64,000 nucleotides of DNA, taken from NCBI GenBank assembly GCA_947474705.1, contig CANJJS010000006.1, positions 1 through 64,000 of the forward strand. The letters run 5' to 3'. The translations under genes were made by a program, and so were the position numbers. Position 1 is the stretch's first letter. Every line of letters begins with the position of its first letter. Origin of the DNA: Acetobacteraceae bacterium. GTDB lineage: Bacteria; Pseudomonadota; Alphaproteobacteria; Acetobacterales; Acetobacteraceae. Shown in pieces: positions 62,492 through 64,000 of this stretch. Under the pieces are notes generated by a model. The model was not told where the DNA came from, ran no database searches, and saw only the letters and a list, made by a program, of their open reading frames with translations.

Positions 62492-62506
62492 GAACATATG
62501 ATAAAC
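62492..62506 (+). promoter_or_regulatory. LexA-type SOS box upstream of recA
   Basis: GAACATATGATAAAC matches the alphaproteobacterial LexA direct repeat GAAC-N7-GAAC with one mismatch in the second half-site. TATGAT inside it (62497-62502) can serve as a -10 element, so repressor binding would block transcription. It lies 138 bases before the recA start. Confidence 0.6.
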
Positions 62507-62644
62507 AAATCGGGTCGCGAGCGGCGAATCGGGGAATCGGGCGCTTGCGACGCGATTAATGTTTGGGAAATACACGTATTGCGTGTGGTTCCTGGATCAG
62601 ATACACTCGCCGTCGTCAACCTGGATCGAAAGAAAGTCGCGCCC

Positions 62645-63685
62645 ATGGAAAAATCCAAAGCACTCGACGCCGCTGTCGCGCAGATCGAACGCGCCTTCGG
62701 CAAAGGCTCGATCATGCGGATGGGCGCGCGCGCCGAGGGGCAGAATGTCGATGTCGTGCCCACGGGCTCGTTGGGGCTGGATCTCGCGCTGGGGATTGGC
62801 GGGCTGCCGCGGGGGCGGATCATCGAGTTGTACGGGCCGGAAAGCTCGGGCAAAACCACGCTGGCGCTGCATGTGATCGCGGAGGCGCAGAAGCGCGGCG
62901 GGGCCTGCGCGTTCATCGACGCGGAGCACGCGCTGGACCCGACTTACGCCCGCAAGCTCGGCGTCGATCTGGACAATCTTCTTATTAGCCAGCCGGATGC
63001 GGGCGAGCAGGCGTTGGAGATCACGGACACGCTGGTGCGCTCGGGCGCGATCGATGTGCTGGTGATCGACAGCGTGGCGGCGCTGGTGCCGCGGGCCGAG
63101 CTGGAAGGCGAAATGGGCGACAGCCACATGGGCCTGCACGCGCGGCTCATGAGCCAGGCACTACGAAAAATCACGGGGAGCGTGTCGAAGAGTAAGTGTA
63201 TCCTGATATTCCTGAACCAGATTCGGATGAAGATCGGCGTGATGTTCGGCAACCCGGAGACGACGACGGGCGGCAACGCGTTGAAATTCTACGCCTCGAT
63301 CCGGATGGAAATCCGCCGCACCGGGCAGATCAAGGAACGCGACGAGGTCGTGGGCAACCAGACCCGGGTGAAAGTCGTGAAAAACAAGATGGCGCCGCCG
63401 TTCCGGCAGGTCGAGTTCGACATCATGTATGGCGAAGGCGTCAGCCGCACGGGCGAGTTGCTGGACCTCGGCATCAAGGCCGGGGTTGTGGAAAAGTCGG
63501 GCTCCTGGTTCAGCTATTCGTCGCAGCGGGTTGGGCAGGGGCGCGAGAACGCGAAGCAGTTCCTGAAAGATCATCCGGATATCGCCGATGCCATCGAGGC
63601 GAAGGTGCGGGAACAATCGGGCATCGTCGCCAACGCGCTGATGGTCGCGCCGACCGAGGAAGACGAGGCGGAAGCGGCGGAATAA
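62645..63685 (+). CDS. recA: recombinase RecA
   Basis: 346 residues. ATP-dependent strand exchange and LexA co-protease. Walker A is GPESSGKTT (64-72), Walker B is [15 protein letters not shown], and loop L2/L1 regions include [13 protein letters not shown] and [18 protein letters not shown] 62645 ([20 protein letters not shown]) matches the normal RecA start. A LexA-type box with an overlapping -10 lies upstream. The acidic C-terminal tail (EEDEAEAAE) is typical. The gene is followed by repeat copy F. Confidence 0.98.
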   Translation: MEKSKALDAAVAQIERAFGKGSIMRMGARAEGQNVDVVPTGSLGLDLALGIGGLPRGRIIELYGPESSGKTTLALHVIAEAQKRGGACAFIDAEHALDPTYARKLGVDLDNLLISQPDAGEQALEITDTLVRSGAIDVLVIDSVAALVPRAELEGEMGDSHMGLHARLMSQALRKITGSVSKSKCILIFLNQIRMKIGVMFGNPETTTGGNALKFYASIRMEIRRTGQIKERDEVVGNQTRVKVVKNKMAPPFRQVEFDIMYGEGVSRTGELLDLGIKAGVVEKSGSWFSYSSQRVGQGRENAKQFLKDHPDIADAIEAKVREQSGIVANALMVAPTEEDEAEAAE

Positions 63686-63711
63686 GATCGAACGGCGGTT
63701 TTGGGGCACGC

Positions 63712-63935
63712 GCTGGGGCGCTGCCCCAGGCCCCGCGAGGGCTCCGCCCTTCGAACCCGCCAAGGGCTCGCCCTTGGAACCCCGGTATTGGTGCTCTGTG
63801 GGAGGGGTTGCGCCGGGACCGTATCGGTCCCGGCGCATCCCCTTCCACAGAGCACCAAATCGATCGCGGTCCAGGGGACGATCCCCTGGTGGGGTCGAGG
63901 GGCGAAGCCCTCGTGGGGTCCGGGGCAACGCCCCG
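63712..63935. repeat. modular palindromic repeat, copy F
   Basis: Begins about 26 bases after the recA stop. The central arms are 33 bp, 63788-63820 and 63826-63858, with two mismatches (TTGGTGCTCTGTGGGAGGGG onward) and only a 5-base loop, GTATC. The conserved GGACGTTG loop of the other copies is absent. The CGATCGCGGTCCAGGGG module lies on the right, so this copy is inverted relative to A, C and E. Outer hairpins: GAGGGCTCCGCCCTT, GGGCTCGCCC and GGGGCAACGCCCC. Confidence 0.85.
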
Positions 63936-63945
63936 GCGCGTCCGC

Positions 63946-64000
63946 TCAAACGTCGTCCGGGCTTAAATGCGCCAGCAGTTCGGCCGCGCGTTCGTGGACC
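63946..64000 (-). CDS. C-terminal end of an unidentified protein (truncated by window edge)
   Basis: On the minus strand an open frame enters from the right edge and stops at TGA (63946-63948); the visible end reads VHERAAELLAHLSPDDV. Only 17 codons can be seen, so no family can be assigned. The stop lies just outside repeat copy F, as the gene borders do for other copies. Confidence 0.4.
   Translation of the reverse strand, partial: VHERAAELLAHLSPDDV

Overview
The window is a GC-rich stretch of bacterial chromosome with short intergenic gaps, frequent 4-bp ATGA overlaps and several GTG or TTG starts. Gene content points to an alphaproteobacterium, most likely Rhodospirillales/Acetobacteraceae (inference): an rpmF-plsX-fabH block, a YbbN thioredoxin/Lon-N-terminal/Trm112 block, a giant repeat protein ending in a Hint domain, and cbtBA. 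I see no phage, insertion sequence with a transposase, CRISPR array or rRNA operon. There is one tRNA, tRNA-Leu(CAA), with a clear promoter.

Layout. 1-4.0 kb: partial gene, SAM methyltransferase, TonB-type protein, family III CoA-transferase, shikimate dehydrogenase-like enzyme. 4.1-6.2 kb: chemoreceptor. 6.2-13.3 kb: transglutaminase-like protein, circularly permuted ATP-grasp/alpha-E protein and a very large transglutaminase/DUF2126 protein, all on the minus strand, a predicted amidoligase peptide-modification system. 13.5-16 kb: MFS exporter and nucleoside hydrolase. 16-18.4 kb: fabH, plsX, rpmF. 18.7-19.6 kb: PEP-mutase/isocitrate-lyase family enzyme. 19.7-26.4 kb: a tightly packed surface-glycan operon (two methyltransferases, heptosyltransferase-like GT9, two GT-C membrane proteins, GT2). 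26.4-30 kb: flavin-dependent oxidoreductase, serine hydrolase and SDR. 30-33.1 kb: XRE regulator, Smr-domain protein, DUF971, Trm112-like, Lon-N-like, YbbN-like thioredoxin. 33.7-39.6 kb: 1942-residue repeat protein with a C-terminal Hint domain.

39.8-48 kb: second luciferase-like oxidoreductase, TPR-glycosyltransferase fusion, TauD dioxygenase, alpha/beta hydrolase, Nudix hydrolase, a universal stress protein behind an FNR-type box, DUF3445 N-demethylase and SDR. 48-52.7 kb: panC, then GMC oxidoreductase, an SDR lacking its catalytic Tyr, and the cobalt transporter pair cbtB-cbtA. 52.7-57.6 kb: tRNA-Leu, NTF2-like protein, DUF4139 protein, pyrB and a PyrC homologue lacking the HxH metal motif. 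57.6-62 kb: a gene-poor accessory stretch with a Fur-like box, a hypothetical, a GxxExxY cassette with inverted flanks, and a TIR-TM-TPR protein with six near-identical 141-bp repeats. The window ends with a SnoaL-like gene and recA behind a LexA-type box.

The most unusual non-coding feature is a family of six roughly 230-250-bp modular palindromic elements (about 9.71, 18.46, 27.69, 42.34, 49.01 and 63.71 kb). Each has flanks made of small GC-rich hairpins around a long central hairpin. The central arms are perfect or nearly perfect inverted repeats within a copy but differ in sequence between copies, while the loop and the arm ends are conserved.
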